DNA of 64,000 nucleotides from Curtobacterium sp. MCPF17_052 (GCF_003234085.1 NZ_QKSD01000003.1:124001-188000), one strand, 5' to 3'; positions 33,026 through 42,723 are shown, counted from the stretch's first letter. Numbers and translations: made by a program. The notes: generated from the sequence alone by a model not told the origin.

Positions 33026-35766
33026 GGGCGGGTCATCCGTCCCCCGGAGAGCACCGTCGCCGCCCAGCGGGACAGTCGGGCCCGGTCGACCTTCGAGTTG
33101 TGCCGGATGTCCGTCGGCAGCACCGGGACGACGAGGACCGCCGCGACCGGCACCCCGGCCGCAGCACGGACGCGCTCGGCGAGTGCGGGGTCCGCGAGGC
33201 CGGGACGACGAGCGGCGGGGACGGTCTCGATGACGGCGACCACCTGCTGCGTGCCGGCCGGGCCGATGCCGGCGATGCCGACACGGCCGATGCCGTCCAC
33301 CCGCTCGATGCGCTGTTCCGGGCCGACCGGCGTGACGACGCCGTCCGCGGTGGTGACGACGTGCTGCATGCGGCCCTCGACCCAGAGCTGGCCGGACGCG
33401 TCGAGGTGCCCGACGTCGCCCGTCCGGTGGCCGCGCGGGTCGTCGACGCCGAGACGCGAGGCGCGGTCGGCCCGCCAGAGGCGGTCGTAGTGGTCGCGCA
33501 CGTGCGGGGCGACGACGACGATCTCGCCGGTGACGTCCGGTGTCTCGGTGAGTGCTCCGGTCGCGCGGCCGTCGGCGTCGAGCGGGGCGATCCGCACCCG
33601 CACCGACGCAGCTGGTCGGCCGACGCAGATGCCGACTGCCGACGTCCCGTCGTCGCCGGACCCGGCGGCGCGGACCCCGTCCAGGTCGACGTCCGTCATC
33701 AGCAGCCCCTCGGTCATGCCGTAGGGGGTGTGCGCACTGGCGTTCGGCATCAGCTCGGTCGCCGCGGTGAGCAGCGCCGCCGACACCGGGGCACCCGCGG
33801 ACAGGAACAGCCGCACGCGGCCGAGTGCCCGCCGGTCGTCGTCGCTGAGGGCGGACGCCGTCGCGACGACGTTCGCCAGGGCCGCCGGGGAGAGGAACAC
33901 CACGGTGGCGTCCGCTGCGACCACCGCGTCGGCGACCGCTCGTGCGGTCAGCGTCCTGGGCGCGGTGACGTCCATGTCGGGTGCGACCGAGCGGGCTCCG
34001 AGGGCGGGGCCGAGGAGTGCGAACGGTGCGAAGCCCGCCACCAGGCCGGTGCCGACGCCGACGCCGTACTGGCCGGCGAGGGCGTCCCGCACCGCGCCGA
34101 GCTGGCCGTGCGTGTAGACGACGCCCTTCGCCGGTCCGGTCGACCCGGAGGTGAAGAGGACCGCTGCCGGAGCGTCGGAGGCGGGTGCGGACGGCAGTGC
34201 GGCTCCGGCAGCGAGCCGTGCGGCCCCGCGGCGGGCCACGGCGGCCAGGGTGTGCTCGACCCGCAGGGCCCGGCGTGCCGGTGCGGGGAGCGCCACGGTC
34301 GCGATCCGACGCCCGGGCCAACCGAGGGCCCGAGCGGCGGCGAGTCCCGGCAGGGCGCCGATGATCCAGTCCGGACGGGCACCGCGGACGGCGCGGGTCA
34401 GCCCGCCGAGGCCGAGTCCGGCGTCCGCGACGACGACGACCGCGCCGATCCGGACGCAGGCGTACAGGGCGGCGGTCAGGTCCGCGCCGGGCGTGACCAG
34501 GAGCGACACCCGGTCGCCGGGTCGGACGCCGAGGTCGACGAGCCCGGCGGCGACCTCGTCGATGCGTCGGGCGAGCAGCCGCCAGCTGATCGTCCGCGTG
34601 CCGCCGGGTGCGGCCATCTCCACCAGGGCGGGCTCGTCGCTGTCGCGGAGTCCGGTCAGGTGCGTCCAGAGCGGGCGGTGCGCGTGCTCTGCCCGGTCGG
34701 CGCTGGCGTCGGCCGTGCCGGCGACGTCGTCGGCCGGGAGGCCCGGTGCGGCCGAGGTGGGCACGACATCGTCCGGCAGGTGGTCACCGAGCCAGTCGAA
34801 GACCGTCCCGGCGACGTCGGCGTCGTCCGGCAGCAGGTGTCCGGCGCCCTCGAACCGGTGCACGTCGGCCAGCGGCAGCCGTGCGGCGAGGTCGTCGAGG
34901 TAGCGCTCGAGGAACACCGGGTCGCGCGGGCCCCAGAGGAGCAGGGCGGGGACGTCCAGCGCCGCGACGCCCGCCGCGATCCGATCGAGCTCGCGAGCGC
35001 TCGGGTGGGTGGCGTCGACGGGGATGTCCGCGACGAAGCCGCCGACGGCGCCCCGCCGTGCTGCACCGCGGTACGGCGCACGGTAGGCATCGGCGGTCGC
35101 TCGGTCGAGCCGCGGGTGCGCGATCGCCAGGGTGGTCTCGATGAACGCCGGCGTGACGACGGTTGCCCGGCCGAGCAGCTCGGGACGGAGCGCCAGGCGG
35201 AGCGGCGCCGGGATCGGCGCGTCCTCCGGCTGGTGCACGGCGGTGTTGCAGGTCGTCACCGCGACGACGAGGTCCGGGTGGTCCACGGCCCAGCCGAGGG
35301 AGACGACTCCGCCCCAGTCGTGGCCGAGCGTGACGACGGGACCCGCGAGCCCGAGTTCGTCGGTCAGGGCGCCGAGTTCGGCGACCCGGTCCGCCAGGCG
35401 GTGGTCGACACCCGTGCGCTCCGAGAAGCCCATGCCGAGCTGGTCGACGGCGACGACGCGCCAGACCGGACCGCCGGCAGCGGCGACCTCGAGGGACCGC
35501 GCGACGACCGAGCGCCACAGGTAGGACCAGGTCGGGTTGCCGTGCACGCAGAGCAGCGTGCCGACGGGCTCGACGCCGAGCTCCGCCAGGGACGCGGCCG
35601 TGTCGAGGAGGTGCCAGGTCCGCGCGGGGCGAGCCGGGCCTCCCGAGCGGTCGGGAGTCGCGGGGACCGTGACCAGGCGGGACCAGGCCGGGTCGAGTCC
35701 GGGCAGGGGCGGCGGGAGCATCGCCGGAGCCGTGGTCGCGGCGGCGCGGGGCAACCGCGGTGTCAC
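33022..35766 (-). CDS. oleBC: OleBC fusion: beta-lactone decarboxylase plus beta-lactone synthetase
   Basis: A 914-residue two-domain protein. Residues 20-340 are an alpha/beta hydrolase of haloalkane-dehalogenase type: oxyanion motif HGNP (75-78), nucleophile Asp150 in LGHDWGG, Asp282 and His310; this is OleB, which opens the beta-lactone and releases CO2. After a polar linker, residues 365-914 are an AMP-forming ligase with LFTSGSTGPAKG (538-548) and YGMTEG; this is OleC, now known to close beta-hydroxy acids to beta-lactones. The fusion is the form reported for actinobacteria such as Micrococcus. ATG overlaps the oleA stop. Confidence 0.9.
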   Translation of the reverse strand: MTPRLPRAAATTAPAMLPPPLPGLDPAWSRLVTVPATPDRSGGPARPARTWHLLDTAASLAELGVEPVGTLLCVHGNPTWSYLWRSVVARSLEVAAAGGPVWRVVAVDQLGMGFSERTGVDHRLADRVAELGALTDELGLAGPVVTLGHDWGGVVSLGWAVDHPDLVVAVTTCNTAVHQPEDAPIPAPLRLALRPELLGRATVVTPAFIETTLAIAHPRLDRATADAYRAPYRGAARRGAVGGFVADIPVDATHPSARELDRIAAGVAALDVPALLLWGPRDPVFLERYLDDLAARLPLADVHRFEGAGHLLPDDADVAGTVFDWLGDHLPDDVVPTSAAPGLPADDVAGTADASADRAEHAHRPLWTHLTGLRDSDEPALVEMAAPGGTRTISWRLLARRIDEVAAGLVDLGVRPGDRVSLLVTPGADLTAALYACVRIGAVVVVADAGLGLGGLTRAVRGARPDWIIGALPGLAAARALGWPGRRIATVALPAPARRALRVEHTLAAVARRGAARLAAGAALPSAPASDAPAAVLFTSGSTGPAKGVVYTHGQLGAVRDALAGQYGVGVGTGLVAGFAPFALLGPALGARSVAPDMDVTAPRTLTARAVADAVVAADATVVFLSPAALANVVATASALSDDDRRALGRVRLFLSAGAPVSAALLTAATELMPNASAHTPYGMTEGLLMTDVDLDGVRAAGSGDDGTSAVGICVGRPAASVRVRIAPLDADGRATGALTETPDVTGEIVVVAPHVRDHYDRLWRADRASRLGVDDPRGHRTGDVGHLDASGQLWVEGRMQHVVTTADGVVTPVGPEQRIERVDGIGRVGIAGIGPAGTQQVVAVIETVPAARRPGLADPALAERVRAAAGVPVAAVLVVPVLPTDIRHNSKVDRARLSRWAATVLSGGRMTRP

Positions 35767-36836
35767 CAGCGCAGTTCCATCATCGCCGTGTTGATGCCGG
35801 AGCCGACACCGCCGAGGAACACGCGGTCTCCGGGGCGGATGGAGCCACGGGTGACCTCGTCCGCGAGAGTGATCGGGATCGACGCCGGGCCGACGTTGCC
35901 GAAGCGCTCGTAGGTGGTCGGGACCTTGTCACGCTCGACACCGATGGCCTGGACGAAGGCGTTCGTGTGCACGTCCGAGACCTGGTGCAGGACGTAGCGG
36001 TCCATGTCGGCCCAGTCGAAGTGGGCACGGGCCTCGTTCCAGGCGGCGACGACGAGCTCCATGCCGCCCTTGAGCAGCATCTTCGCGTCCGTGAACATGC
36101 CGTCGACGCTGCCGACGCACAGGTCGTACCACTGGGTGGCCGCGCGCGTGACTCCGCCGACGATGCGGTGGCCGGCCGGGTGCAGGTCCGCCGGGCCGAG
36201 CACGGCGGCAGCAGCGCCGGAGCCGAGCGTCAGGCTGGCGAACTCGCTCATGAAGTCCTTGCGGTTCCGGCCGCCCTGGTTCAGGCGGTCGATCGTGTTC
36301 AGCTGCACCTGGTCGGCGTCCTCGCCGTCCACGATGAGCGCGTACTTGATCTGACCGGAGTCGATCATGCTGGCGGCGACGCTCATCGCGTTGACGAAGC
36401 CGAGGCAGGCGTTCGCGATGTCGAAGTTGATCGCCGACGTCGGCAGGCCGAGGCCGTGGTGCAGCCGTACGGCCACCGAGGGCTCGAGGTGCGGACGGGT
36501 CACCGAGGTGTTGATGAGCAGGCCGACGTCCTCCGGCTGGATGCCCGCGGCGGCCATCGCCCGACGTCCGGCGTCGATCGCGGCGGTCTGGAAGGACTGG
36601 TCCTCGCCCCAGTTGCGGCGCTCCCGCACCCCGGCGACGCGTTCGAGCAGCCCCATCGGCAGGCGGAGCCGGCGGAGCACACCGCGGAGCTTCTCCTCGA
36701 TGTCCGCGGACGTGGTCACGCGCTCGGCGACGGTGGTCTCCACGGCGAGGATCGCGGCGTTCTGGAAACGGACGGTCGCGTTGCCGGGTCGTTCCGTCTC
36801 GGCGCTCGGGGTGTCCTGCTGAGGCCGCTCGGTCAT
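35763..36836 (-). CDS. oleA: OleA, thiolase-fold head-to-head acyl-CoA condensing enzyme
   Basis: A 357-residue FabH-like thiolase. Active-site Cys144 lies in IANACLGFVN, His284 in YVLHQVSD and Asn314 in RFGNVGPAS; Glu118 in RPHLEPSVA sits where the base of characterised OleA proteins lies. OleA joins two fatty acyl-CoAs by a non-decarboxylative Claisen step and starts long-chain olefin synthesis. I took ATG 36836; a GTG at 36851 in frame would add five residues. The gene is first in a three-gene operon with ATGA/GTGA overlaps. Upstream, ATACGGAAGTAT (minus strand, near 36851-36862) is a small inverted repeat. Confidence 0.92.
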   Translation of the reverse strand: MTERPQQDTPSAETERPGNATVRFQNAAILAVETTVAERVTTSADIEEKLRGVLRRLRLPMGLLERVAGVRERRNWGEDQSFQTAAIDAGRRAMAAAGIQPEDVGLLINTSVTRPHLEPSVAVRLHHGLGLPTSAINFDIANACLGFVNAMSVAASMIDSGQIKYALIVDGEDADQVQLNTIDRLNQGGRNRKDFMSEFASLTLGSGAAAAVLGPADLHPAGHRIVGGVTRAATQWYDLCVGSVDGMFTDAKMLLKGGMELVVAAWNEARAHFDWADMDRYVLHQVSDVHTNAFVQAIGVERDKVPTTYERFGNVGPASIPITLADEVTRGSIRPGDRVFLGGVGSGINTAMMELRW

Positions 36837-36975
36837 GATCGTCACTTGCACATACTTCCGTATCGATGCTGGGTCTCCGTTGCGACTGCGCCGGACGGAC
36901 CCCGGGAACGTCGTCGCCGTTGCCGATCCGGCAATCGTACTGGCCGTCCCCGAGCGCCGGTGCGAAGCTGCGCGG

Positions 36976-37635
36976 ATGACCGCACAACCCGCTCCCGGCG
37001 CGGATGCCGAGGCCTTCTGGACCGCCCGCTACGGTGACGCCCCGATCTGGTCCGGGGCACCGAACGCCTCGCTCGTCGACACGGTGGCCCCGCTCTCCCC
37101 CACTCGCTCGGATCATCCGCTCCGCGCGCTCGACCTCGGGAGCGGTGAGGGTGGCGACGCCCTGTGGCTGGCGGCGCAGGGGTGGCACGTCACCGCCGTC
37201 GACATCGCATCCAACGCCCTCGCGCGCGGCCGGACCGAGGCCGAGCGCGTCGGACTGGGCGACCGTGTGACCTGGGTGCAGGCCGACCTGGCCACCTGGG
37301 ACACCGACGACCGGTTCGACCTCGTCGCGGCGTCGTTCCTGCACTCGTCGGTGTCGTTCCCGCGGACGGCGGTGCTCCGACGGGCGACGCGCCTCGTGGC
37401 GCCGGGCGGCCACCTGGTCGTCGTCGGGCACGCCGGGTCCCCGTCGTGGGCGTCGCACGGGGAGCACGCGCACGCCGAACCCCTGGTCGGGCCGGCGGAA
37501 CAGGTCGAGCAGCTCGCGCTGGACGACCGGTGGGCCGTCGAGGTCGCCGAGCTCCGCACGCGGCACATCGCCGCGCCCGACGGCAGCCCGGCGACGCTCG
37601 AGGACTCGGTGGTGCTGCTGGTGCGGCGGGACTGA
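36976..37635 (+). CDS. Class I SAM-dependent methyltransferase
   Basis: A 219-residue methyltransferase. The SAM-binding motif I is RALDLGSGEGGDALWLA (about residues 49-65), followed by VTAVDIASNAL and the post-motif VAASFLHSS. Its N-terminus FWTARYGDAPIWSG is common in small actinobacterial thiopurine- or tellurite-type methyltransferases. The substrate is unknown. It is divergent from oleA across 139 bp and convergent with pgi, from which a strong hairpin separates it. GAAGCT six bases before the ATG may be a weak leaderless -10. Confidence 0.85.
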   Translation: MTAQPAPGADAEAFWTARYGDAPIWSGAPNASLVDTVAPLSPTRSDHPLRALDLGSGEGGDALWLAAQGWHVTAVDIASNALARGRTEAERVGLGDRVTWVQADLATWDTDDRFDLVAASFLHSSVSFPRTAVLRRATRLVAPGGHLVVVGHAGSPSWASHGEHAHAEPLVGPAEQVEQLALDDRWAVEVAELRTRHIAAPDGSPATLEDSVVLLVRRD

Positions 37636-37652
37636 CAGCCGGCTCCACACCG

Positions 37653-37692
37653 CACGAGAGGCCCCGTCGCCGGAGCGACGGGGCCTCTCGTG
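37653..37692. terminator. Bidirectional hairpin between methyltransferase and pgi
   Basis: Perfect 18-nt arms (37653-37670 and 37675-37692) with a 4-nt loop, CGGA. It sits between two convergent stops, 17 bp and 14 bp from them, so it can serve both genes. Confidence 0.88.
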
Positions 37693-37706
37693 TCAGGTGC
37701 GTCGGA

Positions 37707-39428
37707 TCAGCCGCGCAGCTCAAGGTACTTGGCGATGAGCGCCTTCGTCGAGGAGTCCTGCGCGTCCAGGGCGTCCTGGTCGCCGTCGACCGCCGGGGCG
37801 ACCTGCAGCGCCAGCTGCTTGCCGAGCTCGACACCCCACTGGTCGAACGAGTCGATGCCCCAGATGGTGCCCTCGGTGAACACGATGTGCTCGTAGAGGG
37901 CGATCAGCTGGCCGAGGACGCTCGGGGTGAGCTCCGGCGCCAGGATGGACGTCGACGGCTTGTTGCCGGTGAAGGTGCGGGCCGCGACGATCATCTCGTC
38001 GGTGGTGCCCTCGGCGCGGACCTCGTCAGCGGTCTTGCCGAACGCCAGCGCCTTGGACTGCGCGAAGAAGTTCGCCAGGAACAGGGAGTGGACGTCCTGG
38101 CCGGGCTGCACGGCCTTGCCGTCGCCGGACAGGTCCTGCAGGGCGTGCGCGGGCTTGGCGACCGTGATGAAGTCGGCCGGGATCAGCCGGGTGCCCTGGT
38201 GGATGAGCTGGTAGAACGCGTGCTGGCCGTTCGTGCCGGGCTCGCCCCAGAAGACCTCGCCGGTGTCGGTGACGACGTCGGATCCGTCCCAGCGGACGCG
38301 CTTGCCGTTCGACTCCATCGTGAGCTGCTGCAGGTAGGCCGGGAAGCGGTGCAGGTACTGCGTGTACGGCAGCACCGCGTGGCTCTGGGCGCCGAGGAAG
38401 TTCGTGTACCAGACGTTGAGCAGGCCCATCAGGACGGGGACGTTCTGCTCGAGCGGGGCGGTGCGCATGTGCTCGTCGATGGCGTGGAAACCGGCGAGGA
38501 ACTGCTCCCAGTTCTCCTTGCCGATCGCGATGACGACGCTGGTGCCGATCGCGGAGTCGACCGAGTAGCGGCCGCCGACCCAGTCCCAGAAGCCGAAGGC
38601 GTTCTCCGGGTCGATGCCGAACGCGGCGACCTTGTCGAGCGCGGTGGACACGGCGACGAAGTGCTTCGCGACGGCGTCCTTCTTCTCGTCGTCGCCGGCG
38701 TCGGACAGGCCGAGCTCCGACCAGAGCCACTGGCGCGCGAGACGGGCGTTCGTGAGGGTCTCGAGGGTGCCGAAGGTCTTCGACGCGACGATGAAGAGCG
38801 TGGTCTCGGGGTCGAGGCCCGCGGTCTTCTCGTGGATGTCGGCGGGGTCGATGTTCGAGACGAAGCGCACCTCGAGCCCCTGCTGCACGTACGGCTTGAG
38901 GGCTTCGTAGACCATGACGGGGCCGAGGTCGGACCCGCCGATGCCGATGTTGACGACGGTCTCGATGCGCTTGCCGGTGACGCCCGTCCAGGCGCCGGAA
39001 CGGACCTGCTCGGCGAAGCCGTAGACCTTGTCGAGCGTGGCGTGCACGTCGGCGTCGACGTCCTGGCCGTCGACGGTCAGGGGTGCGGCGGGGACCAGGC
39101 CCTCGGTCGCCTTCGGTCGGCGGAGCGCGGTGTGCAGGACGGCGCGGTCCTCGGTGACGTTGATGCGCTCGCCGGAGATCATCGCCTGGTAGCGCTCGGC
39201 GACGCCGGTGTCCTCGGCGACCTGTAGCAGTGCCTGCAGGACCTCTTCGGTCACCAGGCCCTTCGACAGGTCGACCGTCAGGTCCGCGGCCTGAAAGGTG
39301 TACTTCTCGGCACGACCGGGGTCGGCGTCGAACCACCCCCGGAGGTCCGGGGAGAAGCCGGCGGCGATGCCGTCGAGCTGCTTCCATCCTGCGGTCGATG
39401 TGGGGTCGACGGGTGCGGAATCGGTCAC
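37707..39428 (-). CDS. pgi: Glucose-6-phosphate isomerase
   Basis: A 573-residue enzyme that interconverts glucose-6-phosphate and fructose-6-phosphate. The substrate motifs are present: [18 protein letters not shown] and [13 protein letters not shown] for the phosphate pocket, the Glu of [19 protein letters not shown], and the family signature [18 protein letters not shown] near the C-terminus. AGGAGG 8-10 bases before ATG 39428 fixes the start. It is the long form (about 550 residues) seen in actinobacteria. It stands alone, convergent with the methyltransferase. Confidence 0.97.
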   Translation of the reverse strand: MTDSAPVDPTSTAGWKQLDGIAAGFSPDLRGWFDADPGRAEKYTFQAADLTVDLSKGLVTEEVLQALLQVAEDTGVAERYQAMISGERINVTEDRAVLHTALRRPKATEGLVPAAPLTVDGQDVDADVHATLDKVYGFAEQVRSGAWTGVTGKRIETVVNIGIGGSDLGPVMVYEALKPYVQQGLEVRFVSNIDPADIHEKTAGLDPETTLFIVASKTFGTLETLTNARLARQWLWSELGLSDAGDDEKKDAVAKHFVAVSTALDKVAAFGIDPENAFGFWDWVGGRYSVDSAIGTSVVIAIGKENWEQFLAGFHAIDEHMRTAPLEQNVPVLMGLLNVWYTNFLGAQSHAVLPYTQYLHRFPAYLQQLTMESNGKRVRWDGSDVVTDTGEVFWGEPGTNGQHAFYQLIHQGTRLIPADFITVAKPAHALQDLSGDGKAVQPGQDVHSLFLANFFAQSKALAFGKTADEVRAEGTTDEMIVAARTFTGNKPSTSILAPELTPSVLGQLIALYEHIVFTEGTIWGIDSFDQWGVELGKQLALQVAPAVDGDQDALDAQDSSTKALIAKYLELRG

Positions 39429-39647
39429 TTCGGTCCTCCTGGACGCCAGAGCTGGACGGCCCGCAGACCTGGCGCAGCATCGCGTCGCGGGCCGCGTCCG
39501 AGCGTAGTGCCGTTCCGTTGACCTCGCGCACAGGACCGCGCCGACCGTGGGCGCAGGACCGCGTCACCGGTGGAGGACGCGGATCCGCCGGACACGACTT
39601 CGTCAGGATCGCCGCTCCCTCGACATTGCTGTAGTGAAGGAGGCACC

Positions 39648-40193
39648 GTGGACACCGAGACCGACACCGACGCAGACGTCGCCCTCACCCGACGACTGGC
39701 GGGTGGGGACCGCGCCGCGCTGGCGGACGCGTTCGACCGGTTCGCACCGACGCTCACCCGCTACGCGTGGGCGCTGGCCGGCAGCAGGCAGGACGTCGAG
39801 GAGCTCGTCCAGGACACGTTCCTGACGCTCTGGCAGAAGGCCGACACCCTGCAGCTGTCGACCCGTGCGCTCCTCCCCTGGCTGCTGGTGGTGTGCCGGA
39901 ACCACGCGCGGAACCAGGCGCGGGCGATCGCCGGACGGGCGGCCGACGAGCTGCCGGCCGAGCTCGCCGTGCCGGAAGCCGACCAGGAGGCCCGTGAGCG
40001 CCTCCGGTGGGTCCGTGACGAGATCGACGCGCTCACGCCGCTCGACCGGCGGATCTGCGAGCTGTGCCTGATCGAGGGCCACTCGTACAGCGACGCGGCC
40101 GCGATGCTCGGGCTGAGCGTCGGCGCCGTGACCCAGCGGGTGTCCCGCTCCCGAGCACGACTGAAGAAGGCGGTGACGCACGATGAACACTGA
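39648..40193 (+). CDS. ECF-type RNA polymerase sigma factor
   Basis: A 181-residue sigma-70-family protein with region 2 at about residues 25-90 (RYAWALAGSRQDVEELVQDTFLTLW) and region 4 at about 120-175 (LIEGHSYSDAAAMLGLS then VTQRVSRSRARLKKA). No other sigma domains, so extracytoplasmic-function type. The GTG start has AAGGAGG just upstream. It overlaps the next gene, a single-pass membrane protein, by 11 bp; that partner probably tethers or regulates it. Confidence 0.9.
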   Translation: MDTETDTDADVALTRRLAGGDRAALADAFDRFAPTLTRYAWALAGSRQDVEELVQDTFLTLWQKADTLQLSTRALLPWLLVVCRNHARNQARAIAGRAADELPAELAVPEADQEARERLRWVRDEIDALTPLDRRICELCLIEGHSYSDAAAMLGLSVGAVTQRVSRSRARLKKAVTHDEH

Positions 40194-41409
40194 GCCCCCC
40201 ACCGGAGACGACCTGCAGCGGATGCTCGTCTCGATGAAGCAGACCGTCCTCGACCGTGCCGAGGAGCGGCACCCGGAACCGCGGCGGCACCGCAGCCGCA
40301 TCGTCATCGCCACCGTCGCCCTCCTCGCCCTCGGCACGGCCGGTGGCGCCGTCGCCCTCGCCGTCGTCCCGCAGGTCCAGCAGGCCGCCCCGGCGCCGAG
40401 CCCGACCGCCGAGCCCTCGGTGCCCGCGAGCACTCCGGCGTCCGCGCCGGTCGTCGACACCCCTGCTCCGAAGCCGTCCGCATCGAGCGCCGCGGCACCG
40501 TCTCGGTACCCGGACGACTGCCGGGCGCTGTACTCGGACGCGGACCGGCAGCGGTTCTTCGGCGCGACGCCACTCGCCCAGACACCCGCACACCCGGACG
40601 GGACGACCGTTCCGGCACCCGCGTCGACCACGTACTCCGGTGGCACCTGGACGGCCGCGACGTGGCTCGCCTGTGACTGGGCGCAGCCACGCACGGACGT
40701 CGGCAGCGTCCACGTCACCATCGGCAGTGCCTCCGCCACCGCTCTCGCTGAGCGCGAAGACGGGCTCCGCGCCGCGGGCGCAGACTGCGCGCCGGGTGAC
40801 GGTGGCACGGTCTGCCGGCTGCCGGACGCGGCGGACCCGGACTTCGTCGGTGCCGAGACCTCGTGGTGGGACAGCGACGGTCGGTGGATCACGATCGACC
40901 AGGTCAACTTCCCGACCTCGGGCCTGCTGCCGGCGACCATCGCCGGGCTCTCGTCCGACCGGGTCGGACCGGGCTCCTGGGTCGTCAGCGGCGCGGGGGT
41001 CGGGCCGATCACCATCGGCAGCTCGTACCAGGACGTGGTGGACGAGGTCGAACCCGTCCTGCCGCAGACGAACGGCGCCTGCCCGAACCCGAACGTGGGG
41101 TTCTTCGACTCCGGTGACCTGCACGTCATCGTCGTGCAGGCGGGCGGGAAGGTCGTCGGTGTCGACGCGAGCGGCCTGACCACCGCGGCCGGGATGGGCC
41201 GGGGGAACAGCATCGACCAGCTCCGGGCCGCGTACCCGGACCTCACCCGGACCCCGGGGTACGGCGACGACTCGTCCCCCGCGTTCGCCTACTGGAGCGT
41301 CCGTGACGGCGACCGGTCGGTGACATTCGAGATGGACGAGGGCGGGGAACTCGTGACCGGGGTGTGGGTCGGCGACGACCCGCGGCCGCCGTACGAGTAC
41401 TGCGGTTGA
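40183..41409 (+). CDS. Single-pass membrane protein coupled to the ECF sigma factor
   Basis: A 408-residue protein: cytoplasmic N-terminus of 38 residues (GDDLQRMLVSMKQTVLDRAEER, helical), one membrane helix at about 39-62, a 45-residue Ala/Pro/Ser linker and an outer domain with two halves and several cysteines (DDCRALY, LACDWAQ, ADCAPG, NGACPNP, YEYCG). No HxxxCxxC zinc anti-sigma motif is present. Overlap with the sigma gene and topology suggest an anti-sigma or sensor partner. The outer domain is unknown to me. Confidence 0.75.
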   Translation: MNTEPPTGDDLQRMLVSMKQTVLDRAEERHPEPRRHRSRIVIATVALLALGTAGGAVALAVVPQVQQAAPAPSPTAEPSVPASTPASAPVVDTPAPKPSASSAAAPSRYPDDCRALYSDADRQRFFGATPLAQTPAHPDGTTVPAPASTTYSGGTWTAATWLACDWAQPRTDVGSVHVTIGSASATALAEREDGLRAAGADCAPGDGGTVCRLPDAADPDFVGAETSWWDSDGRWITIDQVNFPTSGLLPATIAGLSSDRVGPGSWVVSGAGVGPITIGSSYQDVVDEVEPVLPQTNGACPNPNVGFFDSGDLHVIVVQAGGKVVGVDASGLTTAAGMGRGNSIDQLRAAYPDLTRTPGYGDDSSPAFAYWSVRDGDRSVTFEMDEGGELVTGVWVGDDPRPPYEYCG

Positions 41410-41438
41410 GGCCCCGCGGCGACGTTCCCGGGCAATCG

Positions 41439-41459
41439 GTACGACGACAGTCGTACTGT
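41439..41459 (+). promoter_or_regulatory. Operator-like inverted repeat on the -10 of the flavin reductase gene
   Basis: GTACGAC-GACA-GTCGTAC (41439-41456) has perfect 7-nt arms. A good -10, TACTGT (41454-41459), begins inside the right arm, so a bound protein would block polymerase. The size suits TetR- or MarR-type repressors responding to electrophiles. No regulator gene lies beside it. Confidence 0.6.
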
Positions 41460-41497
41460 GGACAGGCCCACGAACCGAACAACCGGGAAGGACCCGC

Positions 41498-42580
41498 GTG
41501 ACCCACGCACTCTTCGACCCCATCACCCTCCGCGGACTCGAGATCCGGAACCGCGTCTGGATCCCGCCGATGTGCCAGTACATGGTCGAGGCGCAGGACG
41601 GCGTCCCCACCCCCTGGCACCTCGTGCACCTCGGCGGCCTGGCCCGCGGCGGTGCCGGCGCGGTGGTCGTCGAGGCCACCGGTATCGTCCCCGAGGGCCG
41701 GATCAGCCCGCAGGACCTGGGCCTGTGGAACGACGAGCAGCGCGACGCGTTCCGCCCGATCACCGACTTCATCCACAGCCAGGGCGCCGTCGCCGGCATC
41801 CAGCTCGCGCACGCCGGCCGCAAGGCCTCCACCAGCCGCGAGTGGGGTCCCACGGCGGGTGGCGGCAACGTCGCGCCGGAGCAGGGCGGCTGGCAGCCGG
41901 TCGGCCCGTCGCCGATCGCGTTCCCCGGACTGCACGTCCCCACCGAGCTGACCGTCGAGGGCATCGCGGAGGTGGTCCGCGCCTTCGCGGCCGCCGCCCG
42001 TCGCGCGGTCGACGCCGGCTTCGACCTCCTCGAGCTGCACGGCGCCCACGGGTACCTGCTGCACGAGTTCCTGTCGCCCCTGTCGAACGAGCGCACCGAC
42101 CAGTACGGCGGCTCGCTCGAGAACCGCGCCCGTGCGCTGCTCGAGACCGTCGACGCCGTCCGGGCCGAGGTCGGCGAGGACGTCCCCCTCGTCGTCCGCT
42201 TGTCCGCGACCGACTGGGTCGAGGGTGGCTGGGACCTCGCCGAGTCCGAGCAGCTGTCGGCCTGGCTCGGCGAGCACGGCGTGGACCTGGTCTCGGTGTC
42301 GACCGGCGGCAACGTCCAGAACGCCCCGATCCCGGTCGGTCCCGGCTACCAGCTGCCGTTCGCGACCGCGATCCGGCAGGCCACGGGCGTGCCGGTCGCG
42401 GCCGTCGGGATGATCGACGACCCGTTCCAGGCCGAGCAGATCGTCGCGCTCGGGCAGGCTGACGTGGTCCTCGTCGGTCGTGGTGCCCTGCGCGACCCGA
42501 ACTTCCCGATCCGTGCCGCGCAGGCGCTCCGGGTGGACCTGCCGTACAAGCCCGCACCGTACGAGCGCGCCTACCGCTGA
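41498..42580 (+). CDS. NADH:flavin oxidoreductase, old yellow enzyme (YqjM-like)
   Basis: A 360-residue FMN-dependent TIM-barrel reductase. The N-terminus has IPPMCQYM, with the cysteine typical of YqjM-type ene-reductases, then HLGGLARGGAG, QLAHAGRKAS, and the substrate pair in ELHGAHGYLLHEFLSPLSNERTDQYGGS (His and His/Tyr positions). It reduces activated C=C bonds of quinones or alpha,beta-unsaturated carbonyls with NAD(P)H. GGGAAGGA upstream of GTG 41498 is a good ribosome site. The operator-like repeat upstream fits induction by reactive electrophiles. A hairpin at 42592 follows. Confidence 0.92.
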   Translation: MTHALFDPITLRGLEIRNRVWIPPMCQYMVEAQDGVPTPWHLVHLGGLARGGAGAVVVEATGIVPEGRISPQDLGLWNDEQRDAFRPITDFIHSQGAVAGIQLAHAGRKASTSREWGPTAGGGNVAPEQGGWQPVGPSPIAFPGLHVPTELTVEGIAEVVRAFAAAARRAVDAGFDLLELHGAHGYLLHEFLSPLSNERTDQYGGSLENRARALLETVDAVRAEVGEDVPLVVRLSATDWVEGGWDLAESEQLSAWLGEHGVDLVSVSTGGNVQNAPIPVGPGYQLPFATAIRQATGVPVAAVGMIDDPFQAEQIVALGQADVVLVGRGALRDPNFPIRAAQALRVDLPYKPAPYERAYR

Positions 42581-42591
42581 TCCCGCTGCGC

Positions 42592-42637
42592 GGGTGACGG
42601 ACGGGAGGCCCGCACCACCGCCTCCCGTCCGTCACCC
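42592..42637. terminator. Terminator hairpin after the flavin reductase gene
   Basis: Perfect 18-nt arms (42592-42609 and 42620-42637) around a 10-nt loop; the left arm contains GACGGACGGGAGG as in the palindromes at 26009 and 62894. It starts 12 bp after the stop. Confidence 0.82.
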
Positions 42638-42723
42638 TCCACAGACGGCCGTTCCCGGACCGCCGTCCACAGGTCGGGATCGCCCCGGCCGCCCGGCCGA
42701 CGTGAGCCGCTACCGTGGTCCTC

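Noticed and set aside
33100..35913. 937-codon plus-strand frame
   Set aside because: It is antisense to oleBC, which carries two full sets of catalytic motifs.
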